Below are positions 37,761 to 49,175 of a stretch of 64,000 bases of DNA, in pieces. The DNA is from Flavobacterium sp. MedPE-SWcel (GTDB lineage Bacteria; Bacteroidota; Bacteroidia; Flavobacteriales; Flavobacteriaceae): the NCBI GenBank assembly GCA_001874325.1, contig MPCW01000004.1:62001-126000 (forward strand), given 5' to 3'. How positions within the stretch are numbered: the first letter of the stretch is position 1; each line of letters starts with the position of its first letter. Made by a program: the position numbers and the translations under genes. A model generated the notes under the pieces. It was not told where the DNA came from. It was given only the letters and a program-made list of their open reading frames with translations, and did not search any database.

Positions 37761-37788
37761 TTTGTAAAAAAAAATAAATTTTTAAGAA

Positions 37789-39912
37789 ATGTCAAGAGAT
37801 TTAAAATTTACGAGAAACATAGGTATTGCTGCTCACATTGATGCTGGTAAAACAACAACAACAGAGCGTGTTCTTTTTTATACTGGTAAGTCACACAAAA
37901 TTGGTGAGGTGCACGATGGTGCTGCAACAATGGACTGGATGGAGCAGGAGCAAGAAAGAGGTATTACTATTACTTCGGCTGCTACAACTTGTACATGGAA
38001 CTTTCCTACAGAACAAGGTAAGCCGTTACCGGAATCTAAGCCTTATCACTTTAATATAATAGATACTCCAGGGCACGTTGATTTTACTGTTGAGGTAAAC
38101 CGTTCTTTGAGAGTATTAGATGGTCTTGTTTTCTTGTTTAGTGCAGTTGATGGGGTTGAGCCACAATCTGAAACTAACTGGAGACTAGCTGATAATTACA
38201 GAGTGCCTCGTATGGGCTTTGTAAATAAAATGGACCGTCAAGGTTCTAACTTCCTTGCTGTTTGTCAGCAGGTAAGAGATATGTTAAAATCTAACGCCGT
38301 TGCTATTACTTTGCCTATTGGTGAAGAAAATGACTTTAAAGGTATTGTGGATTTAGTGAAGAATCAAGCTATTGTATGGCATGATAATACACAAGGGGCT
38401 ACATTTGATATTATTCCTATTCCTGAAGATATGAAGGAAGAGGTTCATGAGTATAGAGCTGCGCTTATTGAGGCGGTTGCTGATTACGATGAGAACCTTA
38501 TGGAGAAATTCTTTGAAGATGAGAGCTCTATAACAGAAGAAGAGATTAATAATGCTTTGAGGAAAGCTACCATTGATATGTCTATCATACCAATGATATG
38601 TGGTTCTGCATTTAAAAATAAAGGTGTTCAGTTCATGCTGGATGCTGTATGTAAGTATCTTCCATCTCCAATGGATAAAGAAGGTATTACGGGTACTAAT
38701 CCTGATACAGAAGAAGAAGAGATTCGTAGACCAAAGGTAGAAGATCCTTTTGCGGCACTTGCATTTAAGATTGCTACTGATCCTTATGTAGGTCGTCTTG
38801 CATTCTTTAGAGCGTATTCAGGTCGTCTTGATGCTGGTTCTTACGTATTTAATACACGTTCTGGTAATAAAGAGCGTATATCTCGTATTTACCAAATGCA
38901 CGCTAATAAGCAAAATGCTATTGATTATATCGAAGCAGGAGATATTGGAGCGGCAGTAGGTTTTAAGGATATTAAGACTGGAGATACATTATGTGATGAA
39001 AAGAACAGAATTGTATTAGAAAGTATGGATTTCCCTGCGCCAGTAATTGGTATCGCTATTGAGCCTAAAACTAAGGCAGATGTTGATAAGATGGGTATGG
39101 CTTTAGCTAAACTTGCTGAAGAAGATCCTACATTCCAAGTTAAAACGGATGAGGCTTCTGGTCAAACTATTATTTCAGGAATGGGTGAGCTTCACCTTGA
39201 TATTCTTGTAGATAGAATGAGACGTGAGTTTAAAGTAGAGGTTAACCAAGGTGAGCCTCAGGTTGAGTACAAGGAAGCGTTTACAAGAGATGCGGAACAC
39301 AGAGAGGTTTATAAAAAACAATCAGGTGGTCGTGGTAAATTTGCTGATATCGTATTCAAAATTGGACCAGCAGACGAAGGTGTTGTTGGACTTCAGTTTA
39401 TAAACCAAGTTAAAGGTGGTAACGTTCCTAAAGAATATATACCATCTGTAGAGAAAGGTTTCAAAATGGCAATGAAGGCTGGGCCACTTGCAGGATATGA
39501 GGTAGATAGCTTAAAAGTAACATTGACTGATGGATCTTTCCACCCTGTCGATTCAGATGCACTTTCATTTGAATTAGCAGCGAAGTTGGGTTATAAAGAA
39601 TCTGGTCGTGCTGCTGGAGCTGTTGTTCTTGAACCGTTGATGAAAATTGAAGTTATTACTCCTGAAGAAAACATGGGTGATATCGTTGGTGATCTTAACA
39701 GAAGAAGAGGTCAGGTTAGTGATATGGGAGATAGAGCGGGAGCTAAAACTATTAAAGCGCACGTTCCTTTATCAGAAATGTTTGGTTACGTAACTACGTT
39801 AAGAACATTATCTTCAGGTAGAGCAACATCTACAATGGAGTTCTCTCACTATGCTGAAACACCTTCTAATGTATCAGAAGAAGTAATCAAAAAAGCTAAA
39901 GGCAACGATTAA
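37789..39912 (+). CDS. fusA: Elongation factor G
   Basis: [28 protein letters not shown]; 707 aa in str operon. Confidence 0.98.
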   Translation: MSRDLKFTRNIGIAAHIDAGKTTTTERVLFYTGKSHKIGEVHDGAATMDWMEQEQERGITITSAATTCTWNFPTEQGKPLPESKPYHFNIIDTPGHVDFTVEVNRSLRVLDGLVFLFSAVDGVEPQSETNWRLADNYRVPRMGFVNKMDRQGSNFLAVCQQVRDMLKSNAVAITLPIGEENDFKGIVDLVKNQAIVWHDNTQGATFDIIPIPEDMKEEVHEYRAALIEAVADYDENLMEKFFEDESSITEEEINNALRKATIDMSIIPMICGSAFKNKGVQFMLDAVCKYLPSPMDKEGITGTNPDTEEEEIRRPKVEDPFAALAFKIATDPYVGRLAFFRAYSGRLDAGSYVFNTRSGNKERISRIYQMHANKQNAIDYIEAGDIGAAVGFKDIKTGDTLCDEKNRIVLESMDFPAPVIGIAIEPKTKADVDKMGMALAKLAEEDPTFQVKTDEASGQTIISGMGELHLDILVDRMRREFKVEVNQGEPQVEYKEAFTRDAEHREVYKKQSGGRGKFADIVFKIGPADEGVVGLQFINQVKGGNVPKEYIPSVEKGFKMAMKAGPLAGYEVDSLKVTLTDGSFHPVDSDALSFELAAKLGYKESGRAAGAVVLEPLMKIEVITPEENMGDIVGDLNRRRGQVSDMGDRAGAKTIKAHVPLSEMFGYVTTLRTLSSGRATSTMEFSHYAETPSNVSEEVIKKAKGND

Positions 39913-39930
39913 CGATTAATCTTAAAGAAA

Positions 39931-40236
39931 ATGAGTCAAAAAATCAGAATAAAATTAAAATCATACGATCATAGTCTTGTAGATAAGTCTGCAGAGAAGA
40001 TCGTTAAAACGGTAAAGAATACTGGAGCTGTAGTTACAGGGCCAATTCCTTTACCAACTCACAAAAAGATTTTTACGGTACTGCGTTCTCCGCACGTAAA
40101 TAAAAAATCAAGAGAGCAGTTTGAAGTTAGTTCTTACAAGAGGCTTCTTGATATCTATAGTTCATCATCAAAAACTATTGATGCTTTAATGAAATTAGAG
40201 CTTCCTAGTGGTGTAGAAGTAGAGATAAAAGTATAA
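39931..40236 (+). CDS. rpsJ: 30S ribosomal protein S10
   Basis: [24 protein letters not shown]. Confidence 0.98.
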   Translation: MSQKIRIKLKSYDHSLVDKSAEKIVKTVKNTGAVVTGPIPLPTHKKIFTVLRSPHVNKKSREQFEVSSYKRLLDIYSSSSKTIDALMKLELPSGVEVEIKV

Positions 40237-40298
40237 TTAAGATATTTATTCTTAAGATATATCAGTGTCAGGTGTAAAGATTTCTTTATGCCTGATAC
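40237..40298 (+). ncRNA. Candidate structured leader between rpsJ and rplC (two hairpins)
   Basis: Hairpin 1 TTAAGA-tatttat-TCTTAA (40237-40255); hairpin 2, 15-bp stem with 3 G-U pairs GTGTCAGGTGTAAAG-attt-CTTTATGCCTGATAC (40265-40298). Confidence 0.5.
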
Positions 40299-40351
40299 TT
40301 TGTCTTAAAAAATAAGTGAAATTAAATAAGTAATAATTATAATAATTAAAT

Positions 40352-40969
40352 ATGTCTGGGTTAATTGGTAGAAAAATTGGCATGACTAGCATTTTCGATG
40401 AAAACGGTAAAAACATTCCGTGTACAGTAATCGAAGCTGGACCATGCGTTGTTACCCAAGTCAGAACCAAAGAGGTTGACGGGTATGAAGCGTTACAACT
40501 TGGTTTCGATGACAAGTCAGAAAAAAGAGTAGCTAAAGCGGCCGAAGGTCACTTTAAAAAAGCTGGTACTTCTGGTAAGAAAAAAGTCGTTGAATTCAGT
40601 GATTTCGCAGAAGAGCATAACTTAGGTGATGTTCTAACAGTAGATTTGTTCAGTGAGGGCGAATTTGTAGATGTTCAAGGAGTGTCTAAAGGTAAAGGTT
40701 TCCAAGGTGTTGTAAAACGTCATGGTTTTGCTGGTGTTGGTCAGGCTACGCATGGTCAGCATAATCGATTGAGAGCTCCAGGTTCTATCGGTGCGTCTTC
40801 TTATCCTTCAAGGGTATTTAAAGGAATGCGCATGGCAGGAAGAATGGGAGGAGAAAATGTAACAGTTCAAAACCTTAGAGTTTTAAAGGTAGTAGGTGAT
40901 AAAAACCTATTAGTTGTTAAGGGAGCTATTCCGGGACACAAAAACTCTTATGTAATCATTCAGAAGTAA
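40352..40969 (+). CDS. rplC: 50S ribosomal protein L3
   Basis: [43 protein letters not shown]. Confidence 0.98.
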   Translation: MSGLIGRKIGMTSIFDENGKNIPCTVIEAGPCVVTQVRTKEVDGYEALQLGFDDKSEKRVAKAAEGHFKKAGTSGKKKVVEFSDFAEEHNLGDVLTVDLFSEGEFVDVQGVSKGKGFQGVVKRHGFAGVGQATHGQHNRLRAPGSIGASSYPSRVFKGMRMAGRMGGENVTVQNLRVLKVVGDKNLLVVKGAIPGHKNSYVIIQK

Positions 40970-41598
40970 TGGAAGTAAAAGTAGTAGATATCAACGGAAA
41001 AGAAACTGGCAGAACGGTAACCCTTTCTGAATCAGTATTCGCAATAGAGCCTAATAAGCACGCCGTTTACCTTGATGTTAAGCAGTACCTTGCTAATCAA
41101 AGACAAGGAACTCACAAAGCTAAAGAGAGAGCTGAGATTAAAGGTAGTACAAGAAAGATAAAAAAACAAAAAGGTACTGGTACAGCACGTGCTGGTAGTA
41201 TTAAGAATCCTTTGTTTAAAGGTGGAGGTAGAGTTTTTGGTCCAAGACCAAGAAGTTACTCTTTCAAATTAAACAAAAATTTAAAGCGACTTGCTAGAAA
41301 AACAGCACTTACTTTAAAGGCAAAAGATTCAAATATAATTGTTTTAGAAGATTTTAATTTTGACGTGCCAAACACTAAAAATTTCATTAATGTTTTGAAA
41401 GCTTTAGAGTTAGATAATAAAAAATCTTTATTTGTGTTGGGTGATACAAATAAAAATGTATATTTGTCGTCACGCAATTTAAAAACAACTAACGTTGTAA
41501 CTTCTTCAGAGTTAAGCACTTACGAAATTGTTCACACAGACAGCTTAGTGATTACTGAAGGTTCTTTAGAAGGAATTGTAGAAAATTTAAGCAAATAA
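40969..41598 (+). CDS. rplD: 50S ribosomal protein L4
   Basis: GTGTARAGSIKNPLFKGGGRVFGPRPRSY. Confidence 0.98.
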   Translation: MEVKVVDINGKETGRTVTLSESVFAIEPNKHAVYLDVKQYLANQRQGTHKAKERAEIKGSTRKIKKQKGTGTARAGSIKNPLFKGGGRVFGPRPRSYSFKLNKNLKRLARKTALTLKAKDSNIIVLEDFNFDVPNTKNFINVLKALELDNKKSLFVLGDTNKNVYLSSRNLKTTNVVTSSELSTYEIVHTDSLVITEGSLEGIVENLSK

Positions 41599-41605
41599 TA
41601 GGAAT

Positions 41606-41896
41606 ATGAGCGTTATAATTAAGCCTATCATTACTGAAAAAATCACCAAAGAGGGAGAACTTTTCAACCGTTTTGGTTTTATTGTTGACAAAAAAGCTAA
41701 TAAGATTCAGATTAAAGAAGCTGTTGAGGCTGCTTACGGAATCTCTGTTGTGAATGTTAACACTATGATTTACAGAGCTGATAGATCAGTTAAATACACT
41801 AAGAGTGGTTTAATATCAGGAAAGACAAATGCTTATAAGAAAGCAATTGTTCAAGTAGAAGAAGGAGAAACAATAGATTTTTACAACAATATCTAA
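41606..41896 (+). CDS. rplW: 50S ribosomal protein L23
   Basis: IIKPIITEKITKEGE...; position in S10 operon. Confidence 0.97.
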   Translation: MSVIIKPIITEKITKEGELFNRFGFIVDKKANKIQIKEAVEAAYGISVVNVNTMIYRADRSVKYTKSGLISGKTNAYKKAIVQVEEGETIDFYNNI

Positions 41897-41902
41897 GATA
41901 AA

Positions 41903-42727
41903 ATGTCAGTAAGAAAATTAAAACCTATTACCCCGGGTCAGCGTTTTAGAGTTGTTAATAGTTTTGACGCTATTACAACTGATAAGCCGGAGCGTTCTTT
42001 GATCGCATCGAAAAAAAACTCAGGAGGTAGAAATAGTCAAGGAAAAATGACCATGCGTTACATCGGCGGTGGTCACAAGAAAAGGTATCGTATCATTGAT
42101 TTTAAGAGAGCTAAAGTAGGTGTTCCTGCTACTGTTAAGTCAATAGAGTATGATCCAAACCGTTCAGCATTTATTTCTTTATTGAATTATGAGGATGGTG
42201 AAAAGGCTTACATGATCGCTCAAAACGGTTTAGAAGTAGGTCAAACTGTAACTTCAGGAGAAGATGCGTCGCCAGAAATTGGTAATGCATTGCCTTTAAG
42301 TAAAATTCCTTTAGGAACTGTTATTTCTTGTATTGAGTTACGTCCAGGTCAAGGTGCTGTAATAGCGCGTAGTGCTGGTACTTTTGCTCAGTTAATGGCG
42401 AGAGATGGAAAGTATGCTACAATTAAAATGCCTTCAGGTGAAACAAGATTAATCTTGTTAACTTGTTCGGCAACAATTGGAGCTGTTTCTAACTCAGATC
42501 ATCAATTGGTTGTTTCTGGTAAAGCAGGTAGATCAAGATGGTTAGGTAGAAGACCAAGAACAAGACCAGTAGCAATGAACCCAGTAGATCATCCAATGGG
42601 TGGTGGTGAAGGACGCTCTTCAGGAGGTCACCCACGCTCAAGAAATGGTCTTCCGGCGAAAGGTTATAGAACTCGTTCTAAAGTTAACCCGAGTAATAAG
42701 TATATCGTAGAACGTAGAAAGAAATAA
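41903..42727 (+). CDS. rplB: 50S ribosomal protein L2
   Basis: [23 protein letters not shown]. Confidence 0.98.
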   Translation: MSVRKLKPITPGQRFRVVNSFDAITTDKPERSLIASKKNSGGRNSQGKMTMRYIGGGHKKRYRIIDFKRAKVGVPATVKSIEYDPNRSAFISLLNYEDGEKAYMIAQNGLEVGQTVTSGEDASPEIGNALPLSKIPLGTVISCIELRPGQGAVIARSAGTFAQLMARDGKYATIKMPSGETRLILLTCSATIGAVSNSDHQLVVSGKAGRSRWLGRRPRTRPVAMNPVDHPMGGGEGRSSGGHPRSRNGLPAKGYRTRSKVNPSNKYIVERRKK

Positions 42728-42737
42728 TAAGTAAGAT

Positions 42738-43016
42738 ATGGCACGTTCATTAAAAAAAGGACCTTTTGTTCACTATAAGTTAGATAAGAAGGTTCAAGAA
42801 AATGTAGAGAAGGGTAATAAAGGAGTTGTTAAGACTTGGTCTAGAGCTTCTATGATTACACCTGATTTTGTTGGGCAGACTATCGCGGTACATAACGGGC
42901 GTCAATTCGTTCCTGTTTATGTAACAGAGAATATGGTAGGTCATAAACTAGGAGAATTTTCACCTACAAGATCTTTTAGAGGTCATGCAGGGGCAAAAAA
43001 TAAAGGTAAAAAATAA
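42738..43016 (+). CDS. rpsS: 30S ribosomal protein S19
   Basis: [19 protein letters not shown]. Confidence 0.98.
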   Translation: MARSLKKGPFVHYKLDKKVQENVEKGNKGVVKTWSRASMITPDFVGQTIAVHNGRQFVPVYVTENMVGHKLGEFSPTRSFRGHAGAKNKGKK

Positions 43017-43025
43017 TAAGAAGCT

Positions 43026-43439
43026 ATGGGAGTTCGTAAAAGAGAAAGAGCAGAGCAGATAAAAGAAGCTAATAGGCATGTTGCATTTGCCAAGCTTAAT
43101 AACTGCCCAACTTCACCACGAAAAATGCGCATAGTTGCAGATTTAGTGAGAGGAAAGAAGGTAGAGTTAGCTCTTAATATATTAAAATTCAATAGTAAAG
43201 AAGCTTCTCGTAAACTAGAAAAACTTTTATTATCAGCGATTAATAACTGGCAACAAAAGAATAGTGAGGAGAATCTTGAAGAAGCTGGTCTTTTTATAAA
43301 AGAGATTAGAGTTGATAGCGGATCGATGTTGAAAAGGCTTAGGCCTGCACCACAAGGTCGTGCTCACAGAATAAGAAAACGCTCTAACCATGTTACTATA
43401 GTGTTGGGAGCTATTAATAATAATACACAAAGTAATTAA
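43026..43439 (+). CDS. rplV: 50S ribosomal protein L22
   Basis: [34 protein letters not shown]. Confidence 0.97.
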   Translation: MGVRKRERAEQIKEANRHVAFAKLNNCPTSPRKMRIVADLVRGKKVELALNILKFNSKEASRKLEKLLLSAINNWQQKNSEENLEEAGLFIKEIRVDSGSMLKRLRPAPQGRAHRIRKRSNHVTIVLGAINNNTQSN

Positions 43440-43447
43440 TAAACAGT

Positions 43448-44188
43448 ATGGGACAAAAGACAAATCCAATAGGAAATCGCCTTGGTATCATAAGAGGATG
43501 GGACTCCAACTGGTATGGTGGAAATGACTACGGTGATAAACTTGCCGAAGATCACAAAATCAGAAAGTATATCCATGCCCGTTTATCTAAAGCGAGTGTA
43601 TCAAAAGTAATAATCGAGAGAACGCTTAAACTTGTAACCGTTACTATCACTACTGCTAGACCTGGTATTATTATCGGAAAAGGTGGTCAAGAGGTAGACA
43701 AGTTAAAAGAGGAGCTTAAGAAAATTACAGACAAAGAGGTTCAAATTAACATCTTTGAAATTAAAAGACCAGAGCTTGATGCTAAGCTTGTAGGAGCTAG
43801 TATTGCTCGTCAGATTGAAAGCAGAATTTCTTATAGAAGAGCTATCAAGATGGCAGTTGCTGCTGCTATGCGTATGAACGCAGAAGGAATCAAAGTTTTG
43901 ATTTCTGGTCGTTTGAACGGTGCTGAAATGGCACGTTCAGAAATGTTCAAAGATGGTAGAGTTCCTTTATCAACTTTCAGAGCTGATATTGATTATGCAC
44001 TTACAGAGGCACATACTACTTATGGTAGAATGGGAATCAAAGTGTGGATCATGAAAGGTGAGGTTTACGGTAAGAGAGATCTTTCTCCGTTAGTAGGTAT
44101 GGATAAAAAATCCAAATCTTCAGGATCTCAAGGTAGGTCTAATTCAGGCAGACCAGGCGGAAGACCTGACCAACGCAAAAGAAAGTAA
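43448..44188 (+). CDS. rpsC: 30S ribosomal protein S3
   Basis: [27 protein letters not shown] domain. Confidence 0.98.
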   Translation: MGQKTNPIGNRLGIIRGWDSNWYGGNDYGDKLAEDHKIRKYIHARLSKASVSKVIIERTLKLVTVTITTARPGIIIGKGGQEVDKLKEELKKITDKEVQINIFEIKRPELDAKLVGASIARQIESRISYRRAIKMAVAAAMRMNAEGIKVLISGRLNGAEMARSEMFKDGRVPLSTFRADIDYALTEAHTTYGRMGIKVWIMKGEVYGKRDLSPLVGMDKKSKSSGSQGRSNSGRPGGRPDQRKRK

Positions 44189-44205
44189 TTTTAAACTAAA
44201 GAAAA

Positions 44206-44625
44206 ATGTTACAGCCTAAAAGAACAAAATACCGTAAGGTACAGAAAGGTAGAATGAAGGGACTGTCTCAAAGAGGTCACGAACTTTCTAATGGAATGTT
44301 TGGTGTAAAATCTTTAGATTCATCTTTTATTACTTCTCGTCAAATCGAGGCAGCTCGTATTGCAGCTACTCGTTTTATGAAAAGAGAGGGTCAATTGTGG
44401 ATTAAAATTTTTCCAGATAAGCCTATTACAAAGAAACCTTTAGAGGTACGTATGGGTAAAGGTAAAGGTGCAGTGGAATATTGGGCTGCAGTTGTTAAAC
44501 CAGGAAAAATAATGTTTGAAGTAGGAGGAGTACCTTTGTCAGTAGCAAAAGAGGCATTACGTCTAGCTGCACAAAAGCTTCCTGTTAAAACTAAGTTTAT
44601 TGTTGCCAGAGATTTTGAAGCATAA
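44206..44625 (+). CDS. rplP: 50S ribosomal protein L16
   Basis: [19 protein letters not shown]. Confidence 0.98.
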   Translation: MLQPKRTKYRKVQKGRMKGLSQRGHELSNGMFGVKSLDSSFITSRQIEAARIAATRFMKREGQLWIKIFPDKPITKKPLEVRMGKGKGAVEYWAAVVKPGKIMFEVGGVPLSVAKEALRLAAQKLPVKTKFIVARDFEA

Positions 44626-44638
44626 TTAAACATTTATT

Positions 44639-44830
44639 ATGAAACAATCAGAAATTAAAGATCTATCTGCAGCTGAGTTACAAGGTAAACTTGGTGAGTT
44701 AAGAAAGACATATGCCGATTTAAAATCAGCTCACGCTATATCTCCTATTGAAAACCCATTACAGATTAGAGCTGTAAGAAGGTCTATTGCGAGAGTAGCA
44801 ACAGAGCTAAGCAAACGCGAATTGCAATAA
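44639..44830 (+). CDS. rpmC: 50S ribosomal protein L29
   Basis: MKQSEIKDLSAAELQGKLGELRK. Confidence 0.97.
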   Translation: MKQSEIKDLSAAELQGKLGELRKTYADLKSAHAISPIENPLQIRAVRRSIARVATELSKRELQ

Positions 44831-44848
44831 TTGTAGTCTAGCTGAAAG

Positions 44849-45106
44849 ATGGAAAAAAGAAATTTAAGAAAAGAACGAGTAGGTGTTGTTACTAGCGACA
44901 AAATGGTTAAATCCATAGTTGTGTCTGAAACAAGAAGAGTAAAACACCCATTATACGGTAAGTTCGTGTTGAAAACAAAGAAATATGTTGCACACGACGA
45001 AACAAATGACTGCAACGTTGGAGATACAGTTAGGATTATGGAAACACGTCCTATGAGTAAATCCAAGTGTTGGAGATTAGTAGAAATCATTGAAAGAGCG
45101 AAGTAA
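44849..45106 (+). CDS. rpsQ: 30S ribosomal protein S17
   Basis: [34 protein letters not shown]. Confidence 0.98.
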   Translation: MEKRNLRKERVGVVTSDKMVKSIVVSETRRVKHPLYGKFVLKTKKYVAHDETNDCNVGDTVRIMETRPMSKSKCWRLVEIIERAK

Positions 45107-45108
45107 TT

Positions 45109-45477
45109 ATGGTACAACAGGAATCCAGATTAAAAGTAGCAGATAACACGGGAGCTAAAGAAGTTTTAACTATCCGTGTACTAGGAGGAACGAAAAGACG
45201 TTATGCCTCTGTTGGAGATAAAATTGTAGTTTCTATAAAAGATACATCCCCTAACGGAAGCGTTAAAAAGGGAACTGTATCTACTGCAGTTGTTGTACGT
45301 ACCAAAAAAGAAGTGAGAAGAGCTGATGGATCATATATTAGATTTGACGATAACGCATGCGTATTGTTAAATACTACTGGTGAAATGAGAGGAACTCGTG
45401 TTTTTGGTCCTGTAGCAAGAGAACTTCGTGAAAAACAATTCATGAAAATTGTATCATTAGCACCTGAAGTGCTTTAA
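45109..45477 (+). CDS. rplN: 50S ribosomal protein L14
   Basis: [27 protein letters not shown]. Confidence 0.98.
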   Translation: MVQQESRLKVADNTGAKEVLTIRVLGGTKRRYASVGDKIVVSIKDTSPNGSVKKGTVSTAVVVRTKKEVRRADGSYIRFDDNACVLLNTTGEMRGTRVFGPVARELREKQFMKIVSLAPEVL

Positions 45478-45488
45478 TTGATTTAAAG

Positions 45489-45803
45489 ATGATAAAGCTA
45501 AAGATAAAATCAGGAGACACAGTAAAAGTACTTGCCGGAGATGAAAAAAACTCAGAAGGTAAAGTATTAAGTGTACTTCGTGAAAAAAATAAAGCGATCG
45601 TTGAAGGGGTAAACATGGTGTCGAAACATACGAAACCAAGTGCTAAAAATCCTCAAGGTGGTATCGTGAAGAAAGAAGCTCCTATTCATATTTCTAATCT
45701 TGCAGTTGTAGATCCTTCAACTAAGGAAGCTACAAGAGTAGGTGTTAGAAAAGAAGGAGATAAGAACGTGAGATTTTCAAAAAAATCTAATCAAGTATTA
45801 TAG
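45489..45803 (+). CDS. rplX: 50S ribosomal protein L24
   Basis: [25 protein letters not shown] (KOW). Confidence 0.98.
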   Translation: MIKLKIKSGDTVKVLAGDEKNSEGKVLSVLREKNKAIVEGVNMVSKHTKPSAKNPQGGIVKKEAPIHISNLAVVDPSTKEATRVGVRKEGDKNVRFSKKSNQVL

Positions 45804-45805
45804 TG

Positions 45806-46357
45806 ATGGCTTATATACCAAGATTAAAAAGTGAATACAAGGACAGAGTTGTCCCTGCACTTAAGGAAGAATTCGGTTATAAAAACGTAATGCAAGTTCC
45901 TAAACTTGAAAAAATCGTTTTAAGCCGTGGAGTTGGAGCAGCCGTATCAGACAAGAAATTGATTGATTACGCAATAGATGAACTTACAAAAATAAGTGGA
46001 CAAAAAGCCATTTCTACTATGTCTAAAAAAGATGTTGCATCTTTTAAGCTTAGAAAAGGTATGCCAATTGGTGCTAAAGTTACACTTCGTGGAGAAAGAA
46101 TGTATGAATTCCTTGATAGGTTAGTTACATCATCTTTACCACGTGTAAGAGACTTCGGTGGAATTAAAGCTACAGGTTTTGATGGAAGAGGTAATTATAA
46201 CCTAGGTGTTACTGAACAAATCATTTTCCCAGAAATTGATATTGATAAAGTAAACAAAATATCTGGATTAGACATTACATTTGTAACTTCTGCTCAAACT
46301 GATAAAGAAGCGAAATCATTATTAGGAGAATTGGGATTACCTTTTAAAAAGAATTAA
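45806..46357 (+). CDS. rplE: 50S ribosomal protein L5
   Basis: [35 protein letters not shown] 45806 preferred over GTG 45803. Confidence 0.97.
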   Translation: MAYIPRLKSEYKDRVVPALKEEFGYKNVMQVPKLEKIVLSRGVGAAVSDKKLIDYAIDELTKISGQKAISTMSKKDVASFKLRKGMPIGAKVTLRGERMYEFLDRLVTSSLPRVRDFGGIKATGFDGRGNYNLGVTEQIIFPEIDIDKVNKISGLDITFVTSAQTDKEAKSLLGELGLPFKKN

Positions 46358-46360
46358 GAT

Positions 46361-46630
46361 ATGGCTAAAGAATCAATGAAAGCCCGTGAGGCTAAAAGAG
46401 AAGCACTGGTAGCTAAGTATGCTGAGAAAAGGAAAGCTTTATTAGAAGCTGGAGATTACGATGCTTTACAAAAATTACCTAAAAATGCTTCACCAGTTCG
46501 TTTACACAATCGTTGTAAACTTACAGGTAGGCCAAGAGGTTATATGCGTCAATTCGGCGTTTCACGTGTAACTTTCCGTGAAATGGCAAACAATGGATTG
46601 ATACCAGGAGTTAAAAAGTCAAGTTGGTAA
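46361..46630 (+). CDS. rpsN: 30S ribosomal protein S14
   Basis: [27 protein letters not shown]; zinc-independent (C-minus) form. Confidence 0.97.
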   Translation: MAKESMKAREAKREALVAKYAEKRKALLEAGDYDALQKLPKNASPVRLHNRCKLTGRPRGYMRQFGVSRVTFREMANNGLIPGVKKSSW

Positions 46631-46652
46631 TTAAGATTAAAAGGAAAAAGAA

Positions 46653-47051
46653 ATGTACACAGATCCTATAGCAGATTTTTTGACAAGGGTTAGAAATGCA
46701 GTAAGAGCAAATCACAAAGTGGTTGAAGTTCCTGCATCTAACTTGAAAAAAGAAATCACAAAGATTTTATTCGATCAAGGATATATCTTAAGTTACAAAT
46801 TTGATGATAACTCTGTACAGGGTACAATCAAAATAGCTCTTAAGTATGACAAAGAAACTAAAGAGTCAGTAATAAAAGATATCCAAAGAATTAGTAAACC
46901 AGGTTTACGTAAGTATGCAGGTTCAGGTAGCCTACCACGAATCCTTAACGGATTAGGTATTGCAATTGTTTCTACGTCAAAAGGATTAATGACAGGAAAA
47001 CAAGCAAAACAGCTTAATGTGGGTGGTGAAGTAATTTGTTACGTATACTAA
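46653..47051 (+). CDS. rpsH: 30S ribosomal protein S8
   Basis: MYTDPIADFLTRVRNAVRANHKVV. Confidence 0.98.
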   Translation: MYTDPIADFLTRVRNAVRANHKVVEVPASNLKKEITKILFDQGYILSYKFDDNSVQGTIKIALKYDKETKESVIKDIQRISKPGLRKYAGSGSLPRILNGLGIAIVSTSKGLMTGKQAKQLNVGGEVICYVY

Positions 47052-47069
47052 TATAAAAGACTTTACACG

Positions 47070-47612
47070 ATGTCAAGAATAGGTAAAAATCCAGTAACAA
47101 TACCAGCCGGAGTAACTGTAAAGGTTGAAGGTAATGTTGTTACAGTAAAAGGTAAAAAAGGCGAGCTTACACAAGACTTTGTAGATGTTACTATAAAGGT
47201 TGAAGGTGAGCAAGTTATTGTAGAAAGATCTTCTGATAATAAAGACATGCGTTCTAAGCATGGTTTATACAGATCTTTAATTAACAATATGGTTATTGGT
47301 GTTTCTGAAGGATTCAGCAAAGAACTTGAGTTAGTTGGAGTAGGTTATAGAGCTTCTAACAAAGGACAAAAACTTGATATTGCATTAGGTTTTTCTCATA
47401 ACATTGTTTTAGATATAGCTCCTGAAGTTACTGTAGAAACTGTATCAGAGAAAGGTAAGAACCCTATTATAAAATTGAGCTCTTTTGATAAACAACTTGT
47501 TGGACAGGTTGCGGCTAAGATTCGTTCTTTCCGTAAGCCAGAACCATACAAAGGAAAAGGAGTTAAATTTGTAGGTGAAGAATTGAGAAGAAAAGCAGGT
47601 AAATCAGCTTAA
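47070..47612 (+). CDS. rplF: 50S ribosomal protein L6
   Basis: [32 protein letters not shown]. Confidence 0.98.
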   Translation: MSRIGKNPVTIPAGVTVKVEGNVVTVKGKKGELTQDFVDVTIKVEGEQVIVERSSDNKDMRSKHGLYRSLINNMVIGVSEGFSKELELVGVGYRASNKGQKLDIALGFSHNIVLDIAPEVTVETVSEKGKNPIIKLSSFDKQLVGQVAAKIRSFRKPEPYKGKGVKFVGEELRRKAGKSA

Positions 47613-47623
47613 AAATTAAGACT

Positions 47624-47974
47624 ATGTCATTAAATAAATCTGAAAGAAGACAAAGAATTAAGTTCAGAGTCAGAAAGATTGTGAGCGGAACTGCTGCTAG
47701 ACCAAGACTTTCTGTATTCAGAAGTAATAAAGAAATCTATGCACAAATCATAGATGATGTAAATGGTGTAACTTTGTTAGCTGCATCTTCTAGAGATAAA
47801 GCTATAACAAAAGGAACTAATATAGAAACTGCTACAGCTGTTGGGAAACTAATTGCTGAAAAAGCTATCGATGCTGGTATTAATACTATCTCTTTTGATA
47901 GAGGTGGATATCTTTATCACGGACGTGTTAAATCATTAGCTGAAGGCGCAAGAGCAGCTGGACTTAAATTCTAA
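47624..47974 (+). CDS. rplR: 50S ribosomal protein L18
   Basis: [44 protein letters not shown]. Confidence 0.98.
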   Translation: MSLNKSERRQRIKFRVRKIVSGTAARPRLSVFRSNKEIYAQIIDDVNGVTLLAASSRDKAITKGTNIETATAVGKLIAEKAIDAGINTISFDRGGYLYHGRVKSLAEGARAAGLKF

Positions 47975-47981
47975 GAAAATT

Positions 47982-48506
47982 ATGTATCATAATTATAAAA
48001 ACGTAGAACTTGTAAAACCAAGCGGACTTGAATTAAAAGATCGTTTGGTAAGTGTAAATCGTGTTACTAAAGTTACTAAAGGTGGTAGAGCATTTGGTTT
48101 TTCTGCTATAGTAGTTGTAGGAGACGAGAACGGGGTTGTTGGTCATGGACTTGGTAAGTCTAAAGACGTATCAGAAGCTATTGCAAAAGCAGTAGAAGAT
48201 GCTAAAAAGAACCTTGTAAGAATACCACTTTCAGGACAATCTGTGCCGCATGAGCAAAAAGGTAAATTTGGTGGCGCACGTGTGCTACTAATGCCAGCTT
48301 CTCATGGTACAGGAGTTATTGCAGGGGGTGCTGTTCGTTCAGTTCTTGAGTCTGTAGGTGTACACGATGTATTATCAAAATCTCAGGGTTCATCTAACCC
48401 TCACAATGTTGTTAAAGCTACTTTTGATGCTTTACTTCAAATGAGAAGTGCTGTTGATGTTGCAAAACAAAGAGGTATTTCTTTAGACAAAGTATTTAAA
48501 GGTTAA
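47982..48506 (+). CDS. rpsE: 30S ribosomal protein S5
   Basis: [33 protein letters not shown]. Confidence 0.98.
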   Translation: MYHNYKNVELVKPSGLELKDRLVSVNRVTKVTKGGRAFGFSAIVVVGDENGVVGHGLGKSKDVSEAIAKAVEDAKKNLVRIPLSGQSVPHEQKGKFGGARVLLMPASHGTGVIAGGAVRSVLESVGVHDVLSKSQGSSNPHNVVKATFDALLQMRSAVDVAKQRGISLDKVFKG

Positions 48507-48517
48507 TTCAAGGAATC

Positions 48518-48700
48518 ATGGGAAAAATAAAAGTAAAACAGGTAAAGAGTAAAATCAACTGTCCTCAAACTCAAAAGCTTACTTTAGAGTCTTTGGGTCT
48601 TCGTAAATTAGGACAAGTTGTTGAACACGATGCTACTCCTTCTATCCTTGGAATGGTAAACAAAGTTAAACACTTAGTTTCTGTAGAAGAAGCTAAATAA
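48518..48700 (+). CDS. rpmD: 50S ribosomal protein L30
   Basis: 60 aa; KIKVKQVKSKINCPQTQKLTLESLGLRKLGQVVEH. Confidence 0.97.
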   Translation: MGKIKVKQVKSKINCPQTQKLTLESLGLRKLGQVVEHDATPSILGMVNKVKHLVSVEEAK

Positions 48701-48711
48701 CAAATACACTA

Positions 48712-49164
48712 ATGGAATTAAGTAACTTACAACCGGCTGAAGGGTCGGTTCATAATCAAAATAAGAGACTAGGTAGAGGTCAGGGCTCTGGTAAAGGAGG
48801 AACTGCTGCACGTGGACATAAAGGTGCAAAATCTCGATCTGGTTATTCTAAAAAGATTGGTTTTGAAGGTGGTCAGATGCCATTACAGAGACGTGTTCCT
48901 AAGTTTGGTTTTAAAAACATAAACCGTAAGGAATATGCAGGTGTTAATCTTGATACTCTTCAAAATCTTGTAGATAATGGAGTTATTACTGATACTGTAG
49001 ATTTTTCAGTATTAGTAGAAAACCGCCTAGCTACTAAAAATGAAATGGTGAAGATTTTGGGAAGAGGAGAGCTTAAGGCAAAACTAAAAGTAACTGCTCA
49101 CAAATTTACGGCAACTGCCAAATCAGCGATTGAAGCTGCAGGTGGTGAAGCTGTAACTTTATAA
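48712..49164 (+). CDS. rplO: 50S ribosomal protein L15
   Basis: KRLGRGQGSGKGGTAARGHKGAKSRSG; FEGGQMPLQRRVPKFGF. Confidence 0.98.
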   Translation: MELSNLQPAEGSVHNQNKRLGRGQGSGKGGTAARGHKGAKSRSGYSKKIGFEGGQMPLQRRVPKFGFKNINRKEYAGVNLDTLQNLVDNGVITDTVDFSVLVENRLATKNEMVKILGRGELKAKLKVTAHKFTATAKSAIEAAGGEAVTL

Positions 49165-49175
49165 TCTTTATTACA

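Noticed and set aside
37826-38059. 77-aa + strand ORF inside fusA
   Set aside because: Out-of-frame ORF over the conserved G domain of EF-G
40252-40515. 87-aa minus ORF spanning the rpsJ-rplC gap
   Set aside because: Antisense to rplC start and the structured leader; no coding signature; the inverted repeats explain the region better
44731-45117. 128-aa minus ORF opposite rpmC/rpsQ
   Set aside because: Long antisense ORF but entirely opposite two conserved ribosomal protein genes; low-complexity hydrophobic translation
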